Assembly (NCBI RefSeq): GCF_038066715.1
Contig: NZ_JBBUKT010000004.1
Location: 558,001 to 622,000 of the forward strand
Direction of reading: 5' to 3'
DNA length: 64,000 nt
Source: Luteolibacter sp. Y139
GTDB taxonomy: Bacteria > Verrucomicrobiota > Verrucomicrobiia > Verrucomicrobiales > Akkermansiaceae
The notes under the pieces are model-generated. The model worked only from the letters and a program-made list of their open reading frames with translations. It was not told the DNA's origin and made no database searches. Made by a program: the position numbers and the translations under genes. Positions 18,072-25,464 of this stretch are shown in pieces. Numbering within the stretch: position 1 is the first letter of the stretch; each line of letters begins with the position of its first letter.

Positions 18072-18173
18072 GGCGGGGCGGTTTTTTGGATGGGGCCGCG
18101 GGGTGAAAGGGTGATGAAGGGGTGGTGAAATGTTTTTGGGTGGGAGGGGTGCCGGGAGATGAGTGGGGCCGGG

Positions 18174-18270
18174 CACGTCTCGCGGCCCTACAGGACGCCA
18201 TTCGCTAGGGCCGCAAACCCAGGGCGTTGCCCTGGGCTTAGGGCTGGCCGCCCCTTTGGGGCTTTAGAGG
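18174..18270. repeat. Three-hairpin repeat R6, copy 2
   Basis: Begins ACGTCTCGCGGCCC, continues with CCCAGGGC-GTT-GCCCTGGG and GCCCC-TTT-GGGGC. Same layout as copies at 17386, 57210 and 60308. Confidence 0.75.
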
Positions 18271-18290
18271 GGGCTCTCCGTGGGGAAAAG

Positions 18291-18324
18291 AAAAAGCGCG
18301 GTGCCCTTTCGGGGACCGCGCTTT
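18291..18324 (-). terminator. Rho-independent terminator of rplI
   Basis: Read on the minus strand: AAAGCGCGGT, GC-rich loop side with a GAAA tip, ACCGCGCTTT, then a T-rich run. It begins 27 bp past the rplI stop codon. Confidence 0.85.
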
Positions 18325-18350
18325 GGGGAAATTTGCTTTTTGTCGGGCGA

Positions 18351-18824
18351 TCAGCCTTCCGCTTCCTCTTCGCCGTTTGCTTCGACGTTGATGGTGAGGA
18401 TGGTGGTGACTTCCGGGTGGACGCGGACGACGACGTCGGACTTGCCGGACTTCTTGATCGGCTTTTCGAGCTCGATGGCGTGGCGATCGATCTTGATGCC
18501 AGCGGCTTCGAGTTCCTTGTGGATGTCGAGGGAGGTGACGGAGCCGAAGGCCTTGCCGCCCTGACCGAGTTCGAGGGTGAACTTGGGACGGAGCTTGGAG
18601 ATCTTGTTGGCGAGTTCCTTGGCACCTTCGAGCTCGACGGCTTCGCGCTGGGCGCGGGCGGCCTTGAGGTTCTCGACGTGGCGGAGGTTGGCGCGGGTTG
18701 CTTCGTAGGCCTTGCCCTGAGGGATCAGGAAGTTACGGGCGTAACCGGCACGCACCTTGACGACATCAGCCTCGGCACCGAGACCTTCGATTTTTTCTTT
18801 GAGAATGACTTGAGCGTTGGCCAT
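18351..18824 (-). CDS. rplI: 50S ribosomal protein L9
   Basis: 157 aa, slightly longer than the usual 147-150 owing to an acidic tail (EEEAEG). The N-terminal rRNA-binding signature is clear: VILKEKIEGLGAEADVVKV followed by GYARNFLIPQGKA. The central helix and the C-terminal domain (SVTSLDIHKELEAAGIKID) follow. L9 sits at the base of the L1 stalk and helps keep reading frame. It usually belongs to an rpsF-ssb-rpsR-rplI operon; here those genes are not adjacent, and the 270 bp upstream hold only a hairpin and a repeat. A strong terminator lies downstream. Confidence 0.97.
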   Translation of the reverse strand: MANAQVILKEKIEGLGAEADVVKVRAGYARNFLIPQGKAYEATRANLRHVENLKAARAQREAVELEGAKELANKISKLRPKFTLELGQGGKAFGSVTSLDIHKELEAAGIKIDRHAIELEKPIKKSGKSDVVVRVHPEVTTILTINVEANGEEEAEG

Positions 18825-18954
18825 GAGCGTCGCGGGTCGTTAGTTGGGGCGGCGGAGGTAGGGCCCGGGCCGCTTTCAGTCAAGGAAAGATTCGGTTTTG
18901 GGGGATTCCGGGCTAATTTGGGCGGAAAATTTTTAAAGGAGGGCTGGTGGCCGG

Positions 18955-18997
18955 ATTCCGATATTCCGATATGCCTAGGAGGGCGGAATATCGGAAA
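18955..18997. repeat. Loop-conserved hairpin, copy E
   Basis: Perfect arms TTCCGATATTCC (18956-18967) and GGAATATCGGAA (18985-18996), loop GATATGCCTAGGAGGGC. The loop keeps the TATG..TAGGAG pattern of the family. It lies between gatA and rplI. Confidence 0.68.
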
Positions 18998-19047
18998 ATC
19001 TGAGGGCTCACAGGGCGTACGGCCTTGGGGCGAATCGGAGGGGCGAT

Positions 19048-19093
19048 TTTCTGACGGGGCGTGAGAAGCCGGAACGACGCAGTCGTTCCGCTA
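19048..19093. repeat. Repeat R1, copy 1 (compensatory variant)
   Basis: Stem CGGAACGAC, loop GCA, stem GTCGTTCCG (19070-19090), preceded by GACGGGGCGTGAGAAGC. The other copies (24040, 24216, 25489) have CGGAAGGAC/GTCCTTCCG; the paired swap keeps the helix. Confidence 0.75.
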
Positions 19094-19100
19094 CGGCCGA

Positions 19101-20522
19101 TTAGAGTTCAGCGGCTTTGGCGACGCGGAGGAGGGTGGATTCGGCCATGTGGGGGGCGAGGATTTGGAGGCCGACGGGGAGTTGGGTGCCGGTGTCCGAC
19201 GCCACGGTGCCGGCGGGGACGGAGATGGCGCAGAGGCCGGCGAGATTCGGGCCGAGGGTGCAGATGTCGGAGAGGTACTCGTGGAGGGGATCGTCGGCGA
19301 ATTCGCCGATCTTCCGGGCGGGGGCCGGGGCTACGGGGGTGAGGATGGCGTCGACGTGCTGGAAGGCGTTTTCGAAGTCGCGGCGGATGAGGGTGCGGAC
19401 TTTTTGGGCGCGGGTGTAGTAGGCGTCGTAGTAGCCGGAGGAGAGGACGTAGGTGCCGAGGATGATGCGGCGCTTCACTTCGGGGCCGAAGCCTTCTTCG
19501 CGGGAGCGCTTGTAGAGATCGAGGAGGTCGGCAGGGGCGGCGGCGCGCTGGCCGTAGCGGATGCCATCGAAGCGGGAGAGATTCGACGAGGCCTCGGCGG
19601 GGGCGATGATGTAGTAGGTGGCGACGGCGTGCTCGGTGTGGGGGAGGGAGATTTCGACGATCTCGGCACCGGCGGCTTCGAGGCGCTTCACGGAGGCTTC
19701 GACGCGGGCGCGGACTTCGGGGTGGATGCCCTCGCCGAAGTATTCCTTCGGGATGCCGAGTTTCATGCCGGCGACGCCCTTGTGGAGGTCGGCGGTGTAG
19801 TCAGGGACGGGGAGATTCAGGCAGGTGGAGTCGCGGTGGTCGGGGCCGGCGATGGCCTGGAGGAGCAGGGCGGCGTCCTCGACGGACTTGGTCATGGGGC
19901 CGATCTGGTCGAGGGAGGAGGCGAAGGCGACGAGTCCGTAGCGGGAGACGCGGCCGTAGGAGGGCTTCAGGCCGACGATGCCGCAGTGGGAGGCGGGCTG
20001 GCGGATGGAGCCGCCGGTGTCCGAGCCGAGGGCGGCGATGGCGAGATCTGCGGCGACGGCGGCGGCGGAGCCACCGGAGGAGCCACCGGGGATGCGGGAG
20101 AGGTCGTGGGGATTCCGGGTGACCTGCAGCGCTGAGTTTTCGGTGGCGGAGCCCATGGCGAACTCGTCCATATTGGTCCGGCCGAAGAGGATGGCGCCGG
20201 AGTCGCGGAGGAGGCCGGTGACGTGGGCGTCGTAGGGGGCGGTGTAGCCTTTCGCGAGGAACTTGGAGCCGCAGGTGCATTGTTCGCCGAGGACGTTGAT
20301 GTTGTCCTTGATGGCGATGGGGATGCCGCCGAGGGGCCGGGTGAGGTCGGCGGTGGCGGCCTGGGCGCGGGCGTCGTCGAGATTGGTGGCGAGGTAGGCG
20401 CCGATGTCTTCGTTTTTGGCGGAGATGGTGGCGGCTAGGGCGTCGATGATGTCGACGGGGGTGATTTCGCGGGCGACGAGCTGCTTGCGAAGGGCGGAGA
20501 TGGTGGCCGTGGCGAGGGACAT
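19101..20522 (-). CDS. gatA: Aspartyl/glutamyl-tRNA amidotransferase subunit A
   Basis: 473 aa, the normal length. It is the amidase-signature subunit of GatCAB, which converts Glu-tRNA(Gln) (and Asp-tRNA(Asn)) to the amidated form using glutamine. The catalytic Ser-cisSer-Lys triad is visible: Lys72 in GIPIAIKDN, Ser148 in IPGGSSGGS and Ser172 in GSDTGGSIRQPA. The C-terminal family segment GTQLPVGLQILAP is present. gatC lies upstream on the same strand but separated by 213 bp of repeats rather than closely linked; gatB is not in the window. Confidence 0.97.
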   Translation of the reverse strand: MSLATATISALRKQLVAREITPVDIIDALAATISAKNEDIGAYLATNLDDARAQAATADLTRPLGGIPIAIKDNINVLGEQCTCGSKFLAKGYTAPYDAHVTGLLRDSGAILFGRTNMDEFAMGSATENSALQVTRNPHDLSRIPGGSSGGSAAAVAADLAIAALGSDTGGSIRQPASHCGIVGLKPSYGRVSRYGLVAFASSLDQIGPMTKSVEDAALLLQAIAGPDHRDSTCLNLPVPDYTADLHKGVAGMKLGIPKEYFGEGIHPEVRARVEASVKRLEAAGAEIVEISLPHTEHAVATYYIIAPAEASSNLSRFDGIRYGQRAAAPADLLDLYKRSREEGFGPEVKRRIILGTYVLSSGYYDAYYTRAQKVRTLIRRDFENAFQHVDAILTPVAPAPARKIGEFADDPLHEYLSDICTLGPNLAGLCAISVPAGTVASDTGTQLPVGLQILAPHMAESTLLRVAKAAEL

Positions 20523-20549
20523 GGGGACCGGAGGTCGGGAAAAGTGCCG

Positions 20550-20700
20550 AGTGATCAGTGATCGGTGATCAGTGGAAAGGCACGGGACTGATGGATTTAC
20601 CGCGGAGGCGCGGAGGTCGCGGAGGGACGCAGAGGTGAGACAGGAGAGTGGCTGAGGGCGGGGAATTTTAACCGCGGATTACGCGGATGGCGCGGATGAT
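20550..20700. repeat. Repeat-filled spacer between gatC and gatA
   Basis: Holds a GTGATCAGTGATCGGTGATC run (20551-20570 and onward), a CGCGGAGG-type motif (20599-20635) of the sort scattered through many environmental genomes, and a second copy of the 7347 motif (20669-20700). No gene is seen between gatC and gatA. Confidence 0.6.
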
Positions 20701-20735
20701 GGAGATGCGGAAAAGAGAGGGACCCGGGAGTTTGG

Positions 20736-21029
20736 TCAGGCGTCGGCGATGACTTTGGGGACGCGGATTTGGCCTTGGGCCTGGTCGGGGGCGTTGGCGA
20801 GGACGGCTTCGGGCGGGATGCTGGGGCGGGGCTCGTCTTCGCGCATGACGTCGTAGACGGGCGCGGGGTAGGAGGTGGGCTCGATGCCGGTGACGTCGAG
20901 GGCGGCGAGGGATTCGGCGTGGCCGAGGATGGCATCGAGCTGCGTCTGGAAGACGGCGCATTCGGCATCGGTCAATTCGAGCCGGGCGAGGCCGGCGACA
21001 TGGCTAACTTTAATGTGCTCGGAGGCCAT
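20736..21029 (-). CDS. gatC: Aspartyl/glutamyl-tRNA amidotransferase subunit C
   Basis: 97 aa from the ATG at 21027-21029, the usual size for GatC; the open frame upstream is Pro-rich noise. Family marks are VSHVAGLARLELTDAE at the start, the helix with LDAILGHAESLAALDVTGIE, then PTSYPAPVYDVMREDEP and the terminal QIRVPKVI. GatC wraps around GatA and stabilises the amidotransferase complex. gatA is the next gene on the strand, after a repeat-containing spacer. Confidence 0.95.
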   Translation of the reverse strand: MASEHIKVSHVAGLARLELTDAECAVFQTQLDAILGHAESLAALDVTGIEPTSYPAPVYDVMREDEPRPSIPPEAVLANAPDQAQGQIRVPKVIADA

Positions 21030-21116
21030 CGCGGGCGGATTGGAGAGGAAAGGTGGGGCGGGGGGAAGCGATTTTGGGGTTTGGGATTGGGGATTTGGGC
21101 GGGGTTTGGGAAATGG

Positions 21117-21145
21117 GGCGACGGGAGGGTCGCCGCTCCTCAGGG
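21117..21145. repeat. Repeat R4, copy 1
   Basis: GGCGAC / GTCGCC arms around GGGAGG, then GCTCCTCAGGG. Same design as 24252, 25362, 25525 and 60815, with different stem letters. It overlaps the end of the small membrane protein gene at 21140. Confidence 0.6.
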
Positions 21146-21544
21146 CGACTGGGTGTTGTTGGCCTCCAGGTTTTTCCAGCGGCGGGAACGCCAGGAGACG
21201 AGACCGCCGAGGCAGAGCGCCGTCAGACCGATGATGGCGGGATAGGAAATCGCGCAATAGGTCGACTGGCCGTTGCGGGCCCACTGGGATTTCATCGCCG
21301 CCATCGAAACGGAGGGGGAGACTACGCCGATCCAATATCTCGCCCCGCTACCTGGAGTTCCACCGCCGCCGTGACGGAACACGAGCTCTCCTTTAACGTG
21401 GAAGACCTGATAGTAAGACACCGACCGGGCATACACGACGTGGAAGGGATGCTGGAACGAATCGATCCACCCCCAGCCGAGGAAGGAGATGACGAGGACG
21501 CCGAGCCAGAAGCTCTTCCACTGGTAGGGAGGGCGCGGGGTCAT
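21140..21544 (-). CDS. Small membrane protein, RWKSFWLG family (paralogue 1)
   Basis: 134 aa. It opens MTPRPPYQWKSFWLGVLVIS, almost the same as the next gene (MPPRPPYRWKSFWLGLFVLG) and the one at 22858 (RPLYRWKSFWLGVLVLFF). The first hydrophobic helix (17-35) ends in WGWIDSF; the second lies near the C-terminus (YPAIIGLTALCLGGLVSW) followed by SRRWK. Between them is an extracytoplasmic domain of about 70 residues. The start overlaps the stop of the gene at 21541 by 4 bp, so both are one transcript. The family is unknown to me. Confidence 0.7.
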   Translation of the reverse strand: MTPRPPYQWKSFWLGVLVISFLGWGWIDSFQHPFHVVYARSVSYYQVFHVKGELVFRHGGGGTPGSGARYWIGVVSPSVSMAAMKSQWARNGQSTYCAISYPAIIGLTALCLGGLVSWRSRRWKNLEANNTQSP

Positions 21545-21945
21545 GGGGTGAGCGGAATGTTGGTCTTGCTCTTGATGCGCATGCGCCGCCAGCGCGTGAG
21601 GAGGAAGATGAACCAGAGGCTGAAGACGACCAAGATGACGAACCAGTAGGCGACCGACACAATCCGGCCAGTTGTAAGAGGGCGCGCAGACGCAGGGCTA
21701 GGGAACGAAACCAGCCAATCCCGTTCGAGAGCAAGGTGAACAATGCCTGATTTCCTTCCGAACGGAGGGAGGCCGGTCGAGGCCCGCACTGTTCCATTGC
21801 CGCTAACAAACGTTACTTGCGGCCGGTCAAAAGGTGTCCAGAACAAGGCTTCGTTCATCGATCTCATCCACGCCCAACTGAGGAACCCGAGGACGAAGAG
21901 CCCTAGCCAGAAGCTTTTCCAGCGGTAGGGCGGGCGAGGGGGCAT
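21541..21945 (-). CDS. Small membrane protein, RWKSFWLG family (paralogue 2)
   Basis: 134 aa, the first of the overlapping pair on this strand. N-terminal RPPYRWKSFWLGLFVLGFLS forms the first helix, ending in WAWMRSM. A middle domain of about 70 residues contains PQVTFVSGNGTVRAS. The second helix SVAYWFVILVVFSLWFIFLL is followed by basic LTRWRRMRIKSK. The topology (short cytosolic N-terminus, periplasmic domain, cytosolic C-terminus) is predicted from charges. The three paralogues share the N-terminal block far better than the middle, as expected for a conserved targeting or assembly element with a variable outside domain. Function unknown. Confidence 0.7.
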   Translation of the reverse strand: MPPRPPYRWKSFWLGLFVLGFLSWAWMRSMNEALFWTPFDRPQVTFVSGNGTVRASTGLPPFGRKSGIVHLALERDWLVSFPSPASARPLTTGRIVSVAYWFVILVVFSLWFIFLLTRWRRMRIKSKTNIPLTP

Positions 21946-22012
21946 GGGAGAATGATTAGGTGGGGCTTGTAGTTGTGGACATGATAAGGAGCGTGGACGT
22001 GCGGTCCACGCC

Positions 22013-22041
22013 GTGTCGACTGAAAGTCGACACCCCTTATG
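22013..22041. repeat. Repeat R3, copy 1
   Basis: Nine-bp stem GTGTCGACT / AGTCGACAC with loop GAA, then CCCTTATG. It is preceded by another hairpin, GTGGAC-GTGCG-GTCCAC, whose arms differ from those in copies 24303 and 25577. Confidence 0.75.
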
Positions 22042-22088
22042 TGGCAGCGGAATTGACGGAGGGATGGATTCCGGGGAGGGTGGAGGGC

Positions 22089-22868
22089 ATGAGATGGATG
22101 AGTTTCATGCAGCGCTGGATGAGCGGGTGGGTGGTGATGATGACTGTGGTGATGTCATTCGCATTCGCGGCGGTGGCGTGGGCGGAGGACAGGGATTTTG
22201 GCGGGGCCGTGCTGCTGCCGACGGATGCGCGCGAGTGGACTTCAGCGGGTGGCCAGAAGTTCAAGGGCAGGGTGCTGGCGGTGGATCATGAGAAGAAGAC
22301 GGTGACGCTGGAGACCGAGGCCGGGAAGAAGTCGGAAGGAGTGCCGTTTACAAATTTCAGTGCGGAGGATCAGGCGTTCTTCTCACGCTGCAAGACCCAG
22401 CGCGCGGGGCAAGGCAAGGACGGAAAGATCACGGTTGTGGACAGCGAAGATCCGGAGATGACGAAGGCGATCGCGGAGGCGGTGAGGACTTTCCCGGCGG
22501 CGTGGGCGGTGATCCAGGCGGATGCGAAGCGGCCGAGCCCGGTGTTGGACATGGTGATGGTGAAGGCGTCCTTCCGCGATCCGGGCGCGGCTGACGACGA
22601 TGCCGAGAACATGTGGGTGATGAACTTCAGCTTCGATGAGAAGGCGAAGACGATCACTGGCACTCTGGGGAATCCGCCGGATCACCTGAAGTCGGTGAAG
22701 ATCGGGCAGAAGGTGAGCGTGCCGCTGGCGGATCTGCGGGACTGGATCTATTTCGAGGATGAGAAGATCAAAGGGGGATTCACGGAGAAGCTGATCCACA
22801 AGCGGATGTCGCCGGCGGAGAAGAAGGAGCACAACGAGGGGACGGGAGTGAATTGGGATGAGGAGTGA
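22089..22868 (+). CDS. Membrane-anchored or secreted SHD1-like plus DUF2314 protein
   Basis: 259 aa from the ATG at 22089 (upstream frame is repeat sequence). Residues 5-30 are a signal or anchor (WVVMMTVVMSFAFAAVAWA). Residues about 45-90 (REWTSAGGQKFKGRV, KKTVTLETEAGKK, VPFTNFSAEDQAF) resemble the SLA1-homology SHD1 fold common in Planctomycetota/Verrucomicrobiota. The C-terminal half (ENMWVMNFSFD, TGTLGNPPDHLKSVKIGQ, VPLADLRDWIYFED) is DUF2314. Its last 11 bp overlap the start of the RWKSFWLG paralogue at 22858, so the two are cotranscribed. Biochemical role unknown. Confidence 0.75.
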   Translation: MRWMSFMQRWMSGWVVMMTVVMSFAFAAVAWAEDRDFGGAVLLPTDAREWTSAGGQKFKGRVLAVDHEKKTVTLETEAGKKSEGVPFTNFSAEDQAFFSRCKTQRAGQGKDGKITVVDSEDPEMTKAIAEAVRTFPAAWAVIQADAKRPSPVLDMVMVKASFRDPGAADDDAENMWVMNFSFDEKAKTITGTLGNPPDHLKSVKIGQKVSVPLADLRDWIYFEDEKIKGGFTEKLIHKRMSPAEKKEHNEGTGVNWDEE

Positions 22869-23310
22869 GAGCGAGGTGGTGCTTCGCCGGCCGCTGTACC
22901 GGTGGAAGAGCTTTTGGCTGGGGGTGCTGGTGCTCTTCTTCATCGACTGGGCTTGGGTGAGGTCGATGACGCGGCTGGACATGCTGATCTGGACTTCGGG
23001 TGCGAGGGATGAGGCGATCACGCTTCGCTGCCAGGAAGCCCGGGTGATGGTGGAGGTGACGGGGCGGAGGTCGGCTGGCAGCTTGCCCTATGCGTCGGGT
23101 TTCATGAGGGCAACGTTTCCCTACGACCTTCATAAAGTCTGGTTTGAGCGGCCTGCGGTGGTGGTGACGCCGTTTGATTCGGGAGGGGGACGGAATGTTT
23201 CGGTGGCGTATTGGGTGGTGGGGCTGGGGTTTCTGGTGTCGTGGGTGGGGTTTCTGGTGGGGTGGGGATGGTGGATGAGGAGGCGGGGGAGGAAGACGGG
23301 GGATTTGTAA
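22858..23310 (+). CDS. Small membrane protein, RWKSFWLG family (paralogue 3)
   Basis: 150 aa. The N-terminal block RRPLYRWKSFWLGVLVLFF and WAWVRSM matches the two genes at 21140 and 21541 on the opposite strand. The outside domain includes ARDEAITLRCQEARVMVEV. A C-terminal helix (SVAYWVVGLGFLVSWVGFLVG) ends in basic WWMRRRGRK. It is translationally coupled to the DUF2314 gene through an 11-bp overlap. Paralogue 2 shares the SVAYW motif opening the second helix. I know of no named family. Confidence 0.72.
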   Translation: MRSESEVVLRRPLYRWKSFWLGVLVLFFIDWAWVRSMTRLDMLIWTSGARDEAITLRCQEARVMVEVTGRRSAGSLPYASGFMRATFPYDLHKVWFERPAVVVTPFDSGGGRNVSVAYWVVGLGFLVSWVGFLVGWGWWMRRRGRKTGDL

Positions 23311-23319
23311 TCTGCTTCG

Positions 23320-23934
23320 ATGAATGGATATCCTCGCGTTGTGATTCGATCCTTACTGCTCGCGTTTGCTTGTCTGGCAATTCCGGCGTGTGCGCCGAAG
23401 CGGAGCGTCATGAGCTATGAGGAAGTCGACGTGGTCGGCAGGCCTAGTTTTCACAAATCTCCGGGGGTGGCGGATGAGCGCTTCATGAGCCTGTGGATCA
23501 AGGAGGGTAGTCCTGTGACGAACCAGCAGGTCTCGTGGGACAACGATGTGCTGGACCGCCGGCGCATCGATCCCAAGCGGCGCTATGAATTCAAGCTGCT
23601 GGAAGGGAAGGTCGTGGACTATCGGGGCACGAAGCATGAGAGCACCGAGGTCTGGCAGGTGCGTGATGGTCAGCGGCTGATTTATGATGCGTCATTTTGC
23701 CGGGTGCATCATCGGGTGATGCAGCGGGAGAGCAGTGAAGAGCTCGGTGAGGCGGAGGATCTGCCGCGGGGCTTTGACCGGGCGAAGGCGCGGAGTTTTC
23801 CCAATTCCAGATTCCTGTATGCTGCTTGTTGTAGCCCGACTTATTCGGGGCTCGATTGGGTCTGCACGGAATGTAGTGAGGCGGAGACGAAGTGGGTGGC
23901 GAGGCATGCGAAGGCGAATGGTGGGGGGAGGTGA
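23320..23934 (+). CDS. Hypothetical lipoprotein
   Basis: 204 aa. Basic start, hydrophobic stretch, then LAIPAC (Cys24) as a plausible though imperfect lipobox, so probably lipid-anchored. The mature part is soluble and charged, with a Trp/Tyr-rich middle and late cysteines (YAACCSPTYSG, CTECSEAE). It begins 10 bp after the RWKSFWLG gene and is probably the third gene of that unit. No family recognised. Confidence 0.65.
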   Translation: MNGYPRVVIRSLLLAFACLAIPACAPKRSVMSYEEVDVVGRPSFHKSPGVADERFMSLWIKEGSPVTNQQVSWDNDVLDRRRIDPKRRYEFKLLEGKVVDYRGTKHESTEVWQVRDGQRLIYDASFCRVHHRVMQRESSEELGEAEDLPRGFDRAKARSFPNSRFLYAACCSPTYSGLDWVCTECSEAETKWVARHAKANGGGR

Positions 23935-23936
23935 GC

Positions 23937-24331
23937 TTGTGACCGCCAGGCGGAGATGGTCATAGAGCCGCCGCTAGATTTGATGGGGCGAGCTGGATTG
24001 GTGATCGGGAGTGACGATTTTTGGCGGAGCGGGAGACGCCGGAAGGACGCAGTCCTTCCGCTACGTTTTGTGGAGACGGATTGGGAGTCTCACGATGCGG
24101 CTTGTGGCCGCTAGTCAGCGACGGTCATAGACGCGCCGCTACATTTGGGAGGGCGGTGGGATGTGCGATGGAGGGTGAATCGCGGGTGGCGATTTTCTAA
24201 CAGGGCGCGAGACGCCGGAAGGACGCAGTCCTTCCGCTACGAAGAAAAAAAGCGGCGACAGGAGTGTCGCCGCTCCTCAGGGGCGCGGAGTTTGTCCGCG
24301 CTGTGTCGACTGAAAGTCGACACTCCTTATG
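23937..24331. repeat. Repeat island of 0.4 kb between lipoprotein and SUKH genes
   Basis: Contains no gene that I can support. In order: a degenerate R2 (23937-23975), R1 (24017-24063), a full R2 (24087-24144), then R1 (24197-24240), R4 (24252-24284) and R3 with its preceding variable hairpin (24284-24331). The last three form a composite unit repeated at 25465-25605. Confidence 0.75.
24190..24331. repeat. Composite repeat R1-R4-R3, copy 1
   Basis: R1 hairpin 24216-24236; R4 hairpin GCGGCGACA-GGAG-TGTCGCCGC 24252-24273; variable hairpin ending GTCCGC; R3 stem 24303-24323; CTCCTTATGGG. It ends 4 bp before the stop codon of the SUKH gene and is repeated in the same orientation and order at 25465-25605. 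Confidence 0.75.
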
Positions 24332-24334
24332 GGC

Positions 24335-25111
24335 TTAGCGGGTGAAGCGCTTGAGGAGTTTTGCGAGGAAGCTTTCGCGGGGGGTGCTGTGGGGGCTTTC
24401 GTGGGGGGCGGGGGTTGTTTGCGGGGAGGCAGCGGGTGGTGCTGGCTGTGCGCTGTCTGCGGGCTTGGCGTATCCGAACCAGACTGTGTCGTTTCGGGAG
24501 AGGTAACCGGAGATGACTTCGTCCAGCCATCGCTCATACCAATCGAGGAAGTTTTGCTCGAAGGCGAACTTGGGTTTGTCGCGATCGGTGTTGAGGTTCA
24601 CGACCTTGCCTGCGTGGGGGCCATTCAGGACGAGGGCGTGGAGGCTGGAGCAGCCCTGTGATCCGATGGGGAGGATGCCGGAGTAGATTCTGCCGAGTTC
24701 CTCTTCGTATTCCTGATCAGGGGTCCCGTCTTCATTCAGGCGCTTGATCTGGGCTGCCCATTCCTCGCTGGTCATCTCCGGTTGGAGGATGGCGGGTTGG
24801 CTGAGGAAGAGCTCGGGCCTTTGGACGAGCTCGTTGAGATTCTCGCCTAGCAGGAAGATGCCGTAGAAGGGGCCGGCGGCGGCGGCGTCAAAGGAAGTGC
24901 CACCGTTTCCGACGCTGGTGATGAAGGCGCGATAGCAGGCGGGGAGTTGTATCGAGTAGCGCTGCTCGAAGGCGAGGACGTCTTGTTCGGAGGCGGGTGG
25001 GTTGATGCGGTATTGGTGGTGGGTCGCGCCGAAGACCTTGAGGTCGCTGTCGGCCTTGCGGGCTGCGGCGAGTTTCGTGGTGATGCGTTGGAGTTGGGCG
25101 GTGTGGTCCAC
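24335..25111 (-). CDS. SMI1/KNR4 family (SUKH-1) protein
   Basis: 258 aa. The SUKH fold occupies about 35-210: NPPASEQDVLAFEQRYSIQL PACYRAF in the first half, FYGIFLLGENLNELV in the middle, and LPIGSQGCSSLHALVLNG with KFAFEQNFLDWYERWLDEV at the end. SUKH proteins often neutralise contact-dependent or polymorphic toxins, but many are housekeeping adaptors. The tail of about 50 residues is Pro/Ala/Ser-rich and ends in basic FLAKLLKRFTR. No toxin gene is adjacent. The small gene upstream stops 10 bp before this start. Both lie between two copies of a composite repeat. Confidence 0.85.
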   Translation of the reverse strand: MDHTAQLQRITTKLAAARKADSDLKVFGATHHQYRINPPASEQDVLAFEQRYSIQLPACYRAFITSVGNGGTSFDAAAAGPFYGIFLLGENLNELVQRPELFLSQPAILQPEMTSEEWAAQIKRLNEDGTPDQEYEEELGRIYSGILPIGSQGCSSLHALVLNGPHAGKVVNLNTDRDKPKFAFEQNFLDWYERWLDEVISGYLSRNDTVWFGYAKPADSAQPAPPAASPQTTPAPHESPHSTPRESFLAKLLKRFTR

Positions 25112-25121
25112 GGGTTTGGAT

Positions 25122-25334
25122 TCAGGGGGCGTGATCTTCGTCGCCTAGATTTCGATACGAGGAGAACTGATCGGGGAAGCGTTCGCGGAGTCGTGTGCCG
25201 ATCGCTTCCTTTGCGTCGGCGATGTTGCAGCCGGTGGTTTCGCGAAGGAAGGAGATGGCGGAGAGCACTTCGCTGCGGGAGAGGTGGTGGTCGATTTGGG
25301 TGGTTAGGTGGTGGGGGATTTCGGGAGGGGGCAT
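25122..25334 (-). CDS. Small protein with ribosomal L7/L12 C-terminal-like helix pair
   Basis: 70 aa. The segment SEVLSAISFLRETTGCNIADAKEAIG resembles the L7/L12 C-terminal motif (helix, TG turn, AKEAV-type helix), a fold also seen in stand-alone small proteins beside SUKH or unknown genes. The N-terminus is His-rich (HHLTTQIDHHL). It is located 10 bp upstream of the SUKH gene and surely cotranscribed. It may serve as a partner of the SUKH protein; that is inference from linkage alone. Confidence 0.65.
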   Translation of the reverse strand: MPPPEIPHHLTTQIDHHLSRSEVLSAISFLRETTGCNIADAKEAIGTRLRERFPDQFSSYRNLGDEDHAP

Positions 25335-25361
25335 GGGGGATTGAGGGAGGTGGATGTTGGT

Positions 25362-25393
25362 GTGACGACAGGAGTGTCGTCACTCCTCAGGGC
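25362..25393. repeat. Repeat R4, copy with GTGACGACA stem
   Basis: Stem GTGACGACA / TGTCGTCAC, loop GGAG, then TCCTCAGGG. Compared with GCGGCGACA / TGTCGCCGC at 24252 two base pairs are swapped in both arms. Confidence 0.75.
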
Positions 25394-25464
25394 TTTTACG
25401 GTGAGTTGGGGGCGGGTTTTGTCTGGCGGCGGTTGGGGAGGAGTTTGGGGTGAGGCGGGGTGGT

